Source of the DNA: Dechloromonas hortensis
GTDB lineage: Bacteria > Pseudomonadota > Gammaproteobacteria > Burkholderiales > Rhodocyclaceae
Assembly: GCF_009469765.1 (NCBI RefSeq)
Contig: NZ_SSSQ01000007.1
Location: forward strand, 1 to 64,000
Reading direction: 5' to 3'
Length of the DNA: 64,000 bases
A program made the position numbers and the translations under genes. Of the stretch, positions 45,420 to 53,839 are shown piece by piece. Under the pieces are notes generated by a model. The model was not told the origin of the DNA and searched no databases. It saw only the letters and a list, made by a program, of their open reading frames with translations. Numbering within the stretch: the first letter of the stretch is position 1; every line of letters begins with the position of its first letter.

Positions 45420-46181
45420 ATGAATCCCCGTCCGCAACTCTTCCTCGGCCATGTCATGCACTGGCGCCTGCGCCCGGTGGTCAATGCCTTCGTCTATCCG
45501 GTGTTCTACGTGCAACTACCGGTGCGCAATCTGGCGGCGGGAAATTGCGGAATTTTCGGGGTCGACCGCAGCAATCTGCTCAGTTTCCGCAGTCGCGACC
45601 ACGGCGCCCGCGACGGCAGCCCGTTGCTGCCCTGGATCCAGGCGCTGCTCCGCGAACACGGCCTGGCGGACGACGGCGAGATCATGCTGCAGACCTTCCC
45701 GCGCGTCTGCGGCCTGCTCTTCAACCCGGTTAGCTTTTGGTTCTGCCACAACCGGGCCGGTGAACTGATCGCCGTGCTGGCCGAGGTGAACAATACCTTC
45801 GGCGGCCACCACAACTACCTGCTGCACCGGGCCGGCGCCGCGCTGCGCGACGGTGAGGAACTGCGCGCCGACAAGCTGTTCCATGTCTCGCCGTTCAACG
45901 AGATCGAAGGCGGCTACCGCTTCCGTTTTCACCTGGCGCGGCCGATCCCGCTCGCCCGCATCGACTACGACGATGCCGACGGCGAATTGCTGCTCACCGC
46001 CATTTCCGGCAAGGCGCAGGCGTGGACCGCAAGGGCGCTGCTCGGCGCCTTCCTGCGCATGCCGCTGCTCTCCGCCGGCGTGGTTTTCCGCATCCACTGG
46101 CAGGCGCTGAAACTCTGGCTGAAAGGGGTGCCCTTCCGTGGCGCCCACGTCTCTCAACCCCTTCGGGAATCGACAAAATGA
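45420..46181 (+). CDS. DUF1365 protein
   Basis: A 253-residue protein starting with the family pattern QLFLGHVMHWRLRPVVNAF and containing RVCGLLFNPVSFWFCHN, AEVNNTFGGHHNYLL and DKLFHVSPFNEIEGGYRF. The function is not known biochemically, but DUF1365 nearly always lies between an FAD oxidoreductase and a CFA-type methyltransferase, as here, so a step of modified fatty-acid synthesis is likely. It starts seven bases after the oxidoreductase stop and overlaps the next gene by ATGA. Confidence 0.88.
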   Translation: MNPRPQLFLGHVMHWRLRPVVNAFVYPVFYVQLPVRNLAAGNCGIFGVDRSNLLSFRSRDHGARDGSPLLPWIQALLREHGLADDGEIMLQTFPRVCGLLFNPVSFWFCHNRAGELIAVLAEVNNTFGGHHNYLLHRAGAALRDGEELRADKLFHVSPFNEIEGGYRFRFHLARPIPLARIDYDDADGELLLTAISGKAQAWTARALLGAFLRMPLLSAGVVFRIHWQALKLWLKGVPFRGAHVSQPLRESTK

Positions 46182-47362
46182 ACAATACCCTGGTCCTGCG
46201 CGGCAGCGAGCAAGTCGCCCGTGATACCCGCCTCGTCTTCGAACTGCTTGAAAAACTGCACGGCGGCCTGCTCGAAGTGCGCCTGCCGGGCGGCTTCAGC
46301 GCCTTGTTCGGCGACGGCGAGGCGTGCGTCACGCTGCAGGTGCACGACGAGGCGATGTTCGGCATGGTGCTGGCCCGCGGCGATATCGGCCTGGCCGAAG
46401 CCTACCTCGACGGTCATTGGGATTCGCCCGACATCAGCGGCCTGCTCGCCCTGCTGGCGCGCAACCGCGCGGTGCTGAAAAAGGCCGTCTATGGTTCCTG
46501 GCGCAACCTGCTGGCGGCCCGCGTCCGACATTGGCTGAACCGCAACAGCCGGGCCGGCAGCAAGCGCAACATCATGGCCCACTACGATCTGGGCAACGAT
46601 TTCTATGAGCAGTGGCTCGACCCGAGCATGAGCTATTCGTCAGCCATCTACCGTGCCGTGGATGACGGTTCGCTGGTCAGCGCCCAGCACGCCAAGTACC
46701 GCCGCATCCTGCGCCGCCTGAAGGCCGGGCCGGGGCAGCGGGTGCTCGAAATCGGCTGTGGCTGGGGCGGCTTCGCCGAACTGGCGGTGCAGGATGGCTT
46801 GCAGGTGACCGGCCTGACCCTGTCGCCGGCCCAGCTCGCCTGGGCGCAAAAGCGCGTGCCGCAGGCCGACCTGCGCCTGCAGGATTACCGCGATACCGAG
46901 GAGCGGTTCGATCACGTCGTTTCCATCGAAATGTTCGAGGCCGTCGGCGAGCGCTTCTGGCCGGACTATTTCAGGACCGTCGCCAAAGCGCTGCAGCCGG
47001 GCGGCAAGGCGGTGATCCAGAGCATCACCATTCGCGACGACCTGTTCGCCAGCTATCGCAAGGGCACCGACTTCATCCAGCAGTACGTCTTCCCGGGCGG
47101 CATGCTGCCGTCGCGCACCGCCTTCCGCGAAGCCGCCGCCCGCCAGGGGCTGGCCGTGCGCAACGAATACGCCTTCGGCCTCGACTACGCCCGCACGCTG
47201 GTCGAATGGCGGCTGGCCTTCGAGCGGCGCTGGCCGGAAATCCAGAAACTCGGTTTCGACGAGCATTTCCGCCGCTTGTGGCGTCTCTATCTTTGCTACT
47301 GCGAGGCCGGCTTCCTGGCCGGAAACATCGATGTCGTCCAGTTCGAACTCACCCATGCTTGA
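46178..47362 (+). CDS. cfa: Cyclopropane-fatty-acid synthase family methyltransferase
   Basis: A 394-residue SAM-dependent enzyme acting on unsaturated acyl chains of membrane phospholipids. The SAM site is VLEIGCGWGGFAE (near residue 190); the preceding HYDLGNDFYEQWLDPSMSYS and later SIEMFEAVGERFWPDYF and FPGGMLPS are family hallmarks. The N-terminal domain (about 1-115) is of the SCP2-like CFA type. In this operon it may make a methylated or furan-type acyl chain rather than a plain cyclopropane. ATG 46178 overlaps the DUF1365 stop. Confidence 0.92.
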   Translation: MNNTLVLRGSEQVARDTRLVFELLEKLHGGLLEVRLPGGFSALFGDGEACVTLQVHDEAMFGMVLARGDIGLAEAYLDGHWDSPDISGLLALLARNRAVLKKAVYGSWRNLLAARVRHWLNRNSRAGSKRNIMAHYDLGNDFYEQWLDPSMSYSSAIYRAVDDGSLVSAQHAKYRRILRRLKAGPGQRVLEIGCGWGGFAELAVQDGLQVTGLTLSPAQLAWAQKRVPQADLRLQDYRDTEERFDHVVSIEMFEAVGERFWPDYFRTVAKALQPGGKAVIQSITIRDDLFASYRKGTDFIQQYVFPGGMLPSRTAFREAAARQGLAVRNEYAFGLDYARTLVEWRLAFERRWPEIQKLGFDEHFRRLWRLYLCYCEAGFLAGNIDVVQFELTHA

Positions 47363-47918
47363 GCCGGCACCAGCCGAGTCCGCCGGTCGACGGCCGGAAA
47401 AGGGCAAAAAGCCGCTGAGCGCCACCCGGCGCGCCGTGCTGCTGGCGCTGGTGGCGGCACCCTTCGCCGCCTTGGCGAACAGCGACCCGACAGCCAGCCT
47501 GCAACGCTGGGGCAGCGGCGAATTCCGCCGCTTCGGCTTCCTCGTGTACGAAGCGACGCTGTGGGCAACCGACGACCCGCAACGACCGCCGCTGGCGCTG
47601 AAGCTGACCTACAAGCGCAGCCTTGCCGGGCAGGCGATTGCCGAGGCCAGCGTCAAGGAAATCCGCAATCTGGGGCGAACTGACGAGGCCAGCCTGCAAC
47701 GCTGGGGGGCGGCGATGGCGCGGCTGTTTCCCGACGTCAAAGCGGGTGATCACATCATCGGCCAATACACCCCCGAGGCGGCTCGCTTCTACTTCAACGG
47801 CCGCCTGCTGGGCAGTATCGACGAGCCGGCTTTCGCGCAGGCGTTCTTTGCCATCTGGCTCGACCCGAAGACCAGTGCGCCCGAACTCAGGGCGGCTTTG
47901 CTGCAGCGGGTGGGGTGA
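47355..47918 (+). CDS. Exported chalcone-isomerase-like protein
   Basis: A 187-residue protein with a signal-like segment (RRAVLLALVAAPFAALA, about 26-42) and a chalcone-isomerase-like fold of the Chalcone_3 type: GEFRRFGFLVYEATLW, LKLTYKRSLAGQAIAEASVKEI, GDHIIGQYTPEAARFYFNG. Bacterial members are not flavonoid enzymes; fatty-acid binding has been shown for plant relatives, which fits the lipid operon. It overlaps the cfa stop by eight bases and the next start by TGATG. The twin Arg is weak evidence for Tat export. Confidence 0.8.
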   Translation: MLEPAPAESAGRRPEKGKKPLSATRRAVLLALVAAPFAALANSDPTASLQRWGSGEFRRFGFLVYEATLWATDDPQRPPLALKLTYKRSLAGQAIAEASVKEIRNLGRTDEASLQRWGAAMARLFPDVKAGDHIIGQYTPEAARFYFNGRLLGSIDEPAFAQAFFAIWLDPKTSAPELRAALLQRVG

Positions 47919-49177
47919 TGCCAGCGCTGCGGCCGGCCGCGCCTGGCGCCACCATGACCACCGCCCGCGTCCTCGCCTACGGCCTGCTCGGCCTGCCGCT
48001 CGCCTTCGCCGCCTTGCCGATCTACGTCCATGTGCCGCGCTATTACGCCGAAACGGCGGGCATGGAGCTGGCGCTGCTCGGTTTCATCCTGCTCGGCGCC
48101 CGCCTGCTCGATGCCGGCATCGATCCCTGGCTGGGCTGGCTGGCCGACCGGGTCTCGCGGCGGCGCATGGTGGGGCTGGCCTTGCTGCCCTTCGGGCTCG
48201 GTTTCGTTGCCTTGCTCAACCCGCCGGCCGGGCAGGCCGGGCCGTGGTTGCTCGCTTCGCTGGCCCTGACTTATCTCGGCTTCTCCGCCGCTACCGTTGC
48301 CTATCAGGCCTGGGGGGCGGATGTCGGAGTCGATTCGGCGCTGCGCACCCGCCTGACCGCCGCCCGCGAAGGTTTCGGGCTGCTCGGCGTGGTCCTTGCC
48401 GCCGCCTTGCCGACATTGCTGGCCGGTACGTTGAACGAAGGCATTGCCCGGCTCAGCTGGATCTTGCCGCCCCTGTTGCTGATCGCTGCGGCGACCACCT
48501 TTTCGCGGGTCGGCGTCGGCCGGCCGCTGGCGGCATCCGGGGAGCGGCTGTTGCCCAGCCTGCGCCGGGTTGTGGCCGATATCGCCTTTCGCCGGCTGTT
48601 GCTGGTCTTTGTCGCCAACGGCATCGCCGCGGCGCTGCCGGCCACGCTGTTCCTGTTTTTCGTCGCCGATGTGCTGCAGCTGGAAAAGGCGAGCGGGCCG
48701 CTGCTGGCTGTGTATTTCGTCGCCGGCGCCGCCTCCTTGCCGCTCTGGGTCCGGCTGGCCGGGCGTTACGGCCGGGTCGCCGCCTGGTTGGCGGCGATGC
48801 TCCTTTCCATCCTGGCCTTTGCCGGTGCCAGCCAGCTCGGCAGCGGCGACCTGTGGCCGTTCGCCGCCATCTGCATCGCTTCCGGCCTGGCGCTGGGGGC
48901 GGATCTCGCCTTGCCGGCGGCGATTGCCGCCGATCTCGGCGAGCGGCAGGGGCAGGCGGGCGCCTGCTTCGGGGTCTGGAATTTCATTGCCAAACTCAAT
49001 CTGGCGCTTGCCGCCGGGCTTGCCCTGCCGCTGCTCGGCGGCCTCGGCTATGTGCCGGGCAGCGGCAGCGGCCTGGGCGCGCTGACTTTCGCCTACGCCT
49101 TGCTGCCGCTCGCCTTCAAGGCGCTGGCCGGTGTGCTGCTTTGGCGCTGGCGCCATTCCCTGGAGCTTCAATCATGA
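47918..49177 (+). CDS. GPH-type MFS transporter
   Basis: A 419-residue carrier with 12 helices and the sugar-cation symporter (MFS_2) motifs AYGLLGLPLAFAALPIYVHVP and LLDAGIDPWLGWLADRVSRR. The same family appears in the Rhodobacter sphaeroides ChrR-sigmaE operon (RSP_1089). A lipid-precursor or lysophospholipid cargo fits the context better than a sugar. ATG 47918 overlaps the preceding stop; ATG 47954 directly before TTARVLAYG is an alternative. Confidence 0.85.
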   Translation: MPALRPAAPGATMTTARVLAYGLLGLPLAFAALPIYVHVPRYYAETAGMELALLGFILLGARLLDAGIDPWLGWLADRVSRRRMVGLALLPFGLGFVALLNPPAGQAGPWLLASLALTYLGFSAATVAYQAWGADVGVDSALRTRLTAAREGFGLLGVVLAAALPTLLAGTLNEGIARLSWILPPLLLIAAATTFSRVGVGRPLAASGERLLPSLRRVVADIAFRRLLLVFVANGIAAALPATLFLFFVADVLQLEKASGPLLAVYFVAGAASLPLWVRLAGRYGRVAAWLAAMLLSILAFAGASQLGSGDLWPFAAICIASGLALGADLALPAAIAADLGERQGQAGACFGVWNFIAKLNLALAAGLALPLLGGLGYVPGSGSGLGALTFAYALLPLAFKALAGVLLWRWRHSLELQS

Positions 49178-49695
49178 AACTGTTCGCTGCTGTGCTGTTT
49201 TCCCTCGGCCTGACTGCCTGTGCTTCGACCGGCGTCGAGCAATACCGGGCCGAACAACCGGCCCTCGACCTGAAGACCTACCTGAACGGCCGGCTGGAGG
49301 CCTGGGGCATGTTCCAGGGCCGCTCCGGCGAGGTCAAGAAGCGTTTCCATGTCGTGATCGATGCTAAGTGGCAAGGCGATACCGGCGTTCTCGACGAAAA
49401 CTTCAAGTGGTCGGACGGCTCGACCTCGCGCCGGGTGTGGACCCTGACCAAGCAAGCCGATGGCAGCTTCCGCGGTACGGCCGACGACGTGGTCGGCGAG
49501 GCGATCGGCGAAGTCTCCGGCAACGCGCTGCGCTGGCGCTACGTGCTGGCCCTGCCGGTGGACGGCAAGGTCTACAACGTCGATTTCGACGACTGGATGT
49601 TCCTGATCGACGACAAGGTGATGCTGAACCGCTCCTACATGTCGAAATGGGGCTTCAGTCTTGGCGAAGTGACGTTGAGCTTCATCAAGCGATGA
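49174..49695 (+). CDS. DUF3833 lipoprotein
   Basis: A 173-residue lipoprotein with lipobox LTAC (Cys about 16) and a lipocalin-like beta-rich body: LNGRLEAWGMFQGRSGEV, FHVVIDAKWQGD, GKVYNVDFDDWMFLIDDKV and RSYMSKWGFSLGEVTLSF. The family is DUF3833, seen with the same neighbours in other proteobacteria (RSP_1088 in Rhodobacter sphaeroides). It could carry a modified lipid between membranes. ATGA overlaps join it to both neighbours. Confidence 0.88.
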   Translation: MKLFAAVLFSLGLTACASTGVEQYRAEQPALDLKTYLNGRLEAWGMFQGRSGEVKKRFHVVIDAKWQGDTGVLDENFKWSDGSTSRRVWTLTKQADGSFRGTADDVVGEAIGEVSGNALRWRYVLALPVDGKVYNVDFDDWMFLIDDKVMLNRSYMSKWGFSLGEVTLSFIKR

Positions 49696-50447
49696 ACCCG
49701 ACTATCACCGATTGGCGCGGCAAGCGTGTCTGGCTGGTCGGCGCCTCGTCCGGCATCGGCGCCGCCATCGCCCGCGAACTGGCCGGGCGCGGCGCGCGGC
49801 TGGCGCTCTCGGCACGTCGGGCCGACAAGCTGCAGGCGCTGGGGCTGGCCGACGCCTTGCTGCTGCCCTGCGACGCCACCGACAGCGCCAGCCTGGCCGC
49901 TGCCCGTAAAGGCCTGCTGGCGGCCTGGGGCGGCGTCGATCTGGTGATCTACCTGGCCGGCGACTATGTGCCGATGGGCGCCGACAACTTCGATCTGGCG
50001 CTCGCCGAGCAGGTGCTGGCGGTCAATTTCAATGGCGCCTTGCGCCTCGCCGCGACCGTGTTGCCGGATCTCCTGGCTGGTGGCGGCATTGCGTTCGTGG
50101 CTAGCGTCGCCGGCTATCGCGGCCTGCCCAAGGCGCTGTGCTACGGGCCGGGCAAGGCGGCGCTGATCCATTTTGCCGAAGTGCTGCACCTCGATCTGGC
50201 CCCGAAGGGAATCGGTGTCTGGGTGATCAACCCCGGCTTCGTCGCCACCCAGCTGACGGCGAAGAACGATTTTGCGATGCCGGCGCTGCTGACGCCGGAA
50301 CAGGCGGCGATTGCTGCGGTCGACGGCTTCAAATCGGCAAATTTCGAAATCCATTTTCCGAAGCGTTTCAGCCGCCTGCTGAAGCTGTTGGCGCTGCTGC
50401 CCTACCGCTGGTATTTCCCGCTGATTCGCCGCTTGACCGGAGGCTGA
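49692..50447 (+). CDS. Short-chain dehydrogenase/reductase
   Basis: A 251-residue Rossmann-fold oxidoreductase. The cofactor motif is LVGASSGIGAAIA (about 16-28), the NAG-equivalent is YLAGDY, and the catalytic residues are Ser in FVASVAGYRG with Tyr and Lys in CYGPGKAAL (YxxxK). The basic residues after the second strand (SARRADK) favour NADPH. The C-terminal amphipathic segment (RLLKLLALLPYRWYFPLIRR) suggests membrane contact, which fits a lipid substrate. ATG overlaps the DUF3833 stop. Confidence 0.9.
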   Translation: MNPTITDWRGKRVWLVGASSGIGAAIARELAGRGARLALSARRADKLQALGLADALLLPCDATDSASLAAARKGLLAAWGGVDLVIYLAGDYVPMGADNFDLALAEQVLAVNFNGALRLAATVLPDLLAGGGIAFVASVAGYRGLPKALCYGPGKAALIHFAEVLHLDLAPKGIGVWVINPGFVATQLTAKNDFAMPALLTPEQAAIAAVDGFKSANFEIHFPKRFSRLLKLLALLPYRWYFPLIRRLTGG

Positions 50448-50448
50448 G

Positions 50449-50871
50449 ATGAACCTCGACCCATTGATCCGTTTCTATCACGAGCTTTCCCCGGAAAGTG
50501 TCGCCCGTTTTCCCGAGTTCTACAGCGCCAACGCCTACTTCAAGGACCCGTTCAACGAGGTGCGCGGTATCGGTGCCATCCAGGGCATCTTCAGTCACAT
50601 GTTTCAGCAGGTCGCCGAGCCGCGTTTCGTGGTCGTCGAACGGATGGTCGATGCCAGTGGTGCCATGCTGGTCTGGGAGTTCTTCTATCGGGTCCGGCTG
50701 TGGGGCAAGGGCCAGGCCCAGGTCATGCGCGGTGTCTCGCACCTGAAATTCGATGCCGACGGCAAGGTCTGCTACCACCGCGACTACTGGGATACCGCCG
50801 AAGAGCTCTATATGAAGCTGCCCGCTCTCGGCATGCTGATGCGCGGTCTGCGCCGGGTGCTGGCGGCCTGA
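50449..50871 (+). CDS. NTF2-like (SnoaL-type) protein
   Basis: A 140-residue single-domain protein of the nuclear-transport-factor-2 fold. IRFYHELSPESVARFPEFYSA, YFKDPFNEVRG and the end RDYWDTAEELYMKLPALG follow the pattern of limonene-epoxide-hydrolase-like or steroid-isomerase-like proteins. It starts one base after the SDR stop and is the last gene of the ten-gene operon. A lipid-binding or isomerase role is inferred only from fold and place. Confidence 0.85.
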   Translation: MNLDPLIRFYHELSPESVARFPEFYSANAYFKDPFNEVRGIGAIQGIFSHMFQQVAEPRFVVVERMVDASGAMLVWEFFYRVRLWGKGQAQVMRGVSHLKFDADGKVCYHRDYWDTAEELYMKLPALGMLMRGLRRVLAA

Positions 50872-50941
50872 GACTTCGGATTATCCGTATTGCGTTGGCT
50901 CGGGCTTGGCCCTACAGTGGCCGTGCCGTCCGGCACAAAAA

Positions 50942-50991
50942 TATAATGCGACGTCTCCTCCACCAGCGAGGGCGCGATCGCTCCAGTGGAG
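50942..50991 (+). promoter_or_regulatory. Chemoreceptor promoter -10 and leader hairpin
   Basis: A consensus TATAAT (50942-50947) lies upstream of the chemoreceptor, with no good -35 at the standard distance. The leader then has a stem CTCCAC plus AGCGA (50958-50969) pairing with TCGCT plus GTGGAG (50978-50991), with small bulges. It ends 12 bases before the ATG and could affect translation. Confidence 0.45.
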
Positions 50992-51003
50992 CGCGAGACA
51001 ATA

Positions 51004-52632
51004 ATGGGTTTTCTGAATTTCGGCAGTTTGAAAGGGCGCCTGACCTTGTCGGTGCTTGTCGCATTAATCGGGTTGATCCTGCTCGGCACTTTCCAGGCCG
51101 TGCACCTGCGCAGCCAGTTGCTGACCGACCGCAAGGCGACGCTGCAGGCGGCGGTCGATATTGCGCTGAGTGCGGTCAAGGATTTGCAGGCGCAGGAAGC
51201 GAAGGGCGAACTGACCCGGGAGCAGGCCCAGAAGCATGCCAAGGACGTGCTGCGCAGCATGCGCTACGCCGGCAGCGAATATTTCTACGTCTATGACAGC
51301 AAGGGCATGGGCGTCATGCACCCGGTGCGCCCCGAGTACGAAGGCAAGAGCCACTGGGACCGCCAGGACAAGAGCGGCGCCTACACGGTACGCAACCTGG
51401 TCAAGACGGCACTCGACAAGACGGTGCATGTCCAGACGATGACGGCCAAGCCGGGCAGCGAGGTGCAGGTGCCGAAGCTGCAGAACCTGGTGCATTTCGA
51501 ACCCTGGGACTGGGTGATCGGGACCGGACTCTATATCGACGACCTCGATGCCATTTTCTACCAGCAGTTGCGCGAAGTGGCGCTGGTCATTGCCCTGCTG
51601 CTGCTCTCGGTCGGTGCCGTTGCCTGGTGGATGGCGCGCGCCATCCTGGCCCAGATCGGCGGCGAGCCGGCCGATGCCGTGGCGACCATGAGCAAGGTGG
51701 CGGCGGGCGACCTGACGGTGTCGCTGAACACCGCCAACCCGAAGAGCCTGCTCGGTGAACTCGATCACCTGGTGCAGGCCTTGCGCCAGATGATGCAGGA
51801 AATCAGCCGCAACGCCGGCCAGGTCACCCGCTCGGCGCAGGAGATTGCCGAGACCTCGGCCAAGGTCGCCGACTCGGCTTCGGCGCAGACCGAAGCGACG
51901 CAGACGATGGCGGCGGCGATGGAGGAGCTGACGGTATCGATCAACCACGTCTCGGACAATGCGGGCGAAACCGAACGCTTCGCCAGCAGCGCCGCCGAAC
52001 TGGCGATTCAGGGCGAGCGCAGCGTCGAGGTGGTGGCCGGTAACATCGCTACGATGGCCGGCCGGGTCGGCGATGCGGCGCAGCAGGTGCGCAGCCTGTC
52101 GGCCAACACCCAGGAAGTGGCGCGGATGGCGGCGGTGATCAAGGACATTGCCGGGCAGACCAATCTGTTGGCCCTCAACGCGGCGATCGAAGCGGCGCGG
52201 GCCGGCGAGCAGGGCCGCGGCTTTGCCGTGGTGGCCGACGAGGTGCGCGTGCTGGCCGAGCGTACCGAAAAGGCGACGCAGGAAATCGCCGGCGTCGTCG
52301 ACCGCATCCAGAACGAAACCGTCAATGCCGCCAAGGTCATGGACGACGCGCTGCCGGCTGCCGAAAAGGCCCGGACGACGGCTGGCGAAACCAGCGAACT
52401 GCTGCATCGCATCGCCGAGGGCTCGCGCTCGGCGCAGAACCTGGTCCGCGACGTCGCCGCTTCGACGCGCGAACAGAGCGAAGCCAGCACCTCGCTGGCC
52501 CAGGAAGTGGAGCATATTGCCAATCAGGTCGAAGCGACCGGGGTCAGCATGAACATCACCGCCGAGGCGGCCCGTTCGCTGCTCGCCACCGCCCAGTCGC
52601 TGAAGACGGCGACCGAACGTTTCCGGGTCTAG
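51004..52632 (+). CDS. Methyl-accepting chemotaxis protein with single Cache sensor
   Basis: A 542-residue membrane chemoreceptor. Transmembrane helices lie at about 13-33 and 190-212, flanking a periplasmic single-Cache domain (about 35-185) with [25 protein letters not shown]-like segment follows, then the signalling domain with hairpin tip [23 protein letters not shown] near 385-405. sCache receptors usually sense small organic acids such as C2-C4 carboxylates. The C-terminus lacks the CheR/CheB docking pentapeptide. A perfect 14-bp terminator follows. Confidence 0.93.
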   Translation: MGFLNFGSLKGRLTLSVLVALIGLILLGTFQAVHLRSQLLTDRKATLQAAVDIALSAVKDLQAQEAKGELTREQAQKHAKDVLRSMRYAGSEYFYVYDSKGMGVMHPVRPEYEGKSHWDRQDKSGAYTVRNLVKTALDKTVHVQTMTAKPGSEVQVPKLQNLVHFEPWDWVIGTGLYIDDLDAIFYQQLREVALVIALLLLSVGAVAWWMARAILAQIGGEPADAVATMSKVAAGDLTVSLNTANPKSLLGELDHLVQALRQMMQEISRNAGQVTRSAQEIAETSAKVADSASAQTEATQTMAAAMEELTVSINHVSDNAGETERFASSAAELAIQGERSVEVVAGNIATMAGRVGDAAQQVRSLSANTQEVARMAAVIKDIAGQTNLLALNAAIEAARAGEQGRGFAVVADEVRVLAERTEKATQEIAGVVDRIQNETVNAAKVMDDALPAAEKARTTAGETSELLHRIAEGSRSAQNLVRDVAASTREQSEASTSLAQEVEHIANQVEATGVSMNITAEAARSLLATAQSLKTATERFRV

Positions 52633-52651
52633 GCGGCGGCTGCTCCGAACC

Positions 52652-52684
52652 AAAAGATGGGCGCCGTGGGGCGCCCATCTTTTT
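52652..52684 (+). terminator. Strong Rho-independent terminator
   Basis: AAAAGATGGGCGCC and GGCGCCCATCTTTT form a perfect 14-bp stem with a four-base loop, followed by T residues. It closes the chemoreceptor transcript and marks the left edge of the accessory block. Confidence 0.92.
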
Positions 52685-52689
52685 CATGA

Positions 52690-53083
52690 CTCACGCATCT
52701 GACTTCGCTGGACCACGCCAAGATTCGATACGGCAGGTTTATCAATAGCCGAGGCGCGTTCATCATATTCAAGGAGGTGTGCGCCAAGTTCGTGGGCGAC
52801 CATTCCAGGGAACGCAACAAGCCCAGCAAGCAGCACTGCTACCAAGCGTGAGCGACCCAACATCGACCCGATCCAGGGGGGATCAAGGTTCAAGACGTGA
52901 TTTGCCTCGACATCGTGGCGCTGATGAAAAAGCTGATTGTCGGGATCTCGGGCATGACGAAGCGCCGGCATGCACGCAAATAAAGCCAGGTTGCCATACG
53001 GAACATGAAAACACCGACTATCGGTTGCGCTGGCAGAAGTTGGAGCAAGAGTGCGGCCCGAGCGATGAACGGTCCGATTGTTC
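52690..53083. other. Gene-poor stretch with probable coding debris
   Basis: About 400 bases between the chemoreceptor terminator and the tetR promoter contain no convincing gene. The longest minus-strand reading (to 53127, 147 codons) has a hydrophobic patch LVAVLLAGLVAFPGMVAHEL, but its codon use is unlike the window and it would start inside the tetR operator. Overlapping short frames on both strands suggest a degraded gene. Confidence 0.4.
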
Positions 53084-53112
53084 TTGACGCTCCAGAGGCC
53101 ACATCGTATATT
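53084..53112 (+). promoter_or_regulatory. Promoter of the tetR gene
   Basis: TTGACG (53084-53089), a 17-base spacer and TATATT (53107-53112) form a good sigma-70 promoter. The predicted start, near 53119, lies inside the palindrome at 53117-53130, so binding there would block transcription. Confidence 0.7.
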
Positions 53113-53116
53113 TAAA

Positions 53117-53130
53117 GGAACGATCATTCC
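53117..53130. promoter_or_regulatory. TetR operator 1, GGAACGATCATTCC
   Basis: A near-perfect 14-bp palindrome (one mismatch) overlapping the predicted tetR start point. The same sequence with perfect symmetry recurs before the next gene at 53795-53808. Two copies flanking a TetR gene point to autoregulation. Confidence 0.7.
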
Positions 53131-53136
53131 AATTCG

Positions 53137-53727
53137 ATGGGTGCCATGCGTACCAAAACGTTCGAGCCTGACGAGATTGCCGATGCTGCCATGAAGGTCT
53201 TCTGGCAGCGTGGCTATGCTGCGACCTCGGTTCAGAATCTTGTAGAAGGCACTGGCCTGTCGCGCAGCAGCCTCTACAGCACCTTTGAGAACAAGCAGGG
53301 GCTTTATCAGCAGGCGCTACGCCGCTATCAGGCGGTGACCGCGTCCAATGTGGAGTTGCTGGCTAGCTCGGGTTCCGCCAAGGATCTGATCCGGCGGTTG
53401 CTGATGCGTATCGTCGAGGATGAACTGAACGATACGCATCGTCGTGGTTGCCTGGTCGCCAATGCCACACTGGAATTGGCAGGCCAGGATGAAGCGGTAG
53501 CCGAACTGGTGGCCCACAACTTCCAGCGCTTGCAAAAGGCATTGGAAAAATTGATTCAGCGGGGGCAGGAATCGGGAGAGGTTGCCGCCAAAAAGAGTCC
53601 GCGGGCGCTGGCCCGGTTTTTCGTCAACACCATGCAGGGGCTGCGGGTGTTGGGTAAAGGGAGTCCCCCACAGCAACGTCAACAGTGCCTGACGGAGGTT
53701 GTTGACGTGGCGCTCGATACCCTGTAG
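53137..53727 (+). CDS. TetR-family transcriptional regulator
   Basis: A 196-residue repressor. The N-terminal helix-turn-helix (about 12-58) contains AMKVFWQRGYAATSVQNLV and GLSRSSLYSTFENKQGLY, typical of the AcrR/NemR-like group; the C-terminal domain (about 80-195) binds the inducer. ATG 53137 and ATG 53146 are both possible starts, and neither has a clear ribosome-binding site. The regulator probably controls itself and the four genes downstream through the two palindromes. A reactive electrophile or quinone inducer is suggested by the nitroreductase and exporters. Confidence 0.9.
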   Translation: MGAMRTKTFEPDEIADAAMKVFWQRGYAATSVQNLVEGTGLSRSSLYSTFENKQGLYQQALRRYQAVTASNVELLASSGSAKDLIRRLLMRIVEDELNDTHRRGCLVANATLELAGQDEAVAELVAHNFQRLQKALEKLIQRGQESGEVAAKKSPRALARFFVNTMQGLRVLGKGSPPQQRQQCLTEVVDVALDTL

Positions 53728-53794
53728 CCGTTCCTCCGCCCGTCGTCCTGGCACATCGTGCGTCGGGATGCCGGGCTTTTATTTGGCCCAAAAC

Positions 53795-53808
53795 GGAACG
53801 ATCGTTCC
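53795..53808. promoter_or_regulatory. TetR operator 2, GGAACGATCGTTCC
   Basis: A perfect 14-bp palindrome, flanked by AAAAC and TGTTTT that extend the symmetry, 32 bases before the dehydrogenase ATG and upstream of its AAAGGAG site. It matches operator 1 at 13 of 14 positions. Confidence 0.75.
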
Positions 53809-53839
53809 TGTTTTGTTTTTCACCATTAAAGGAGTTCGC

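Noticed and set aside
50948-51003. c-di-GMP riboswitch before the Cache chemoreceptor
   Set aside because: The leader is too short and the conserved GEMM core is not visible; only a simple bulged stem is present.
52684-53127. Minus-strand 147-codon frame before tetR as a gene
   Set aside because: It would start inside the tetR operator, has no ribosome-binding site, and codon use is atypical; kept only as probable debris.
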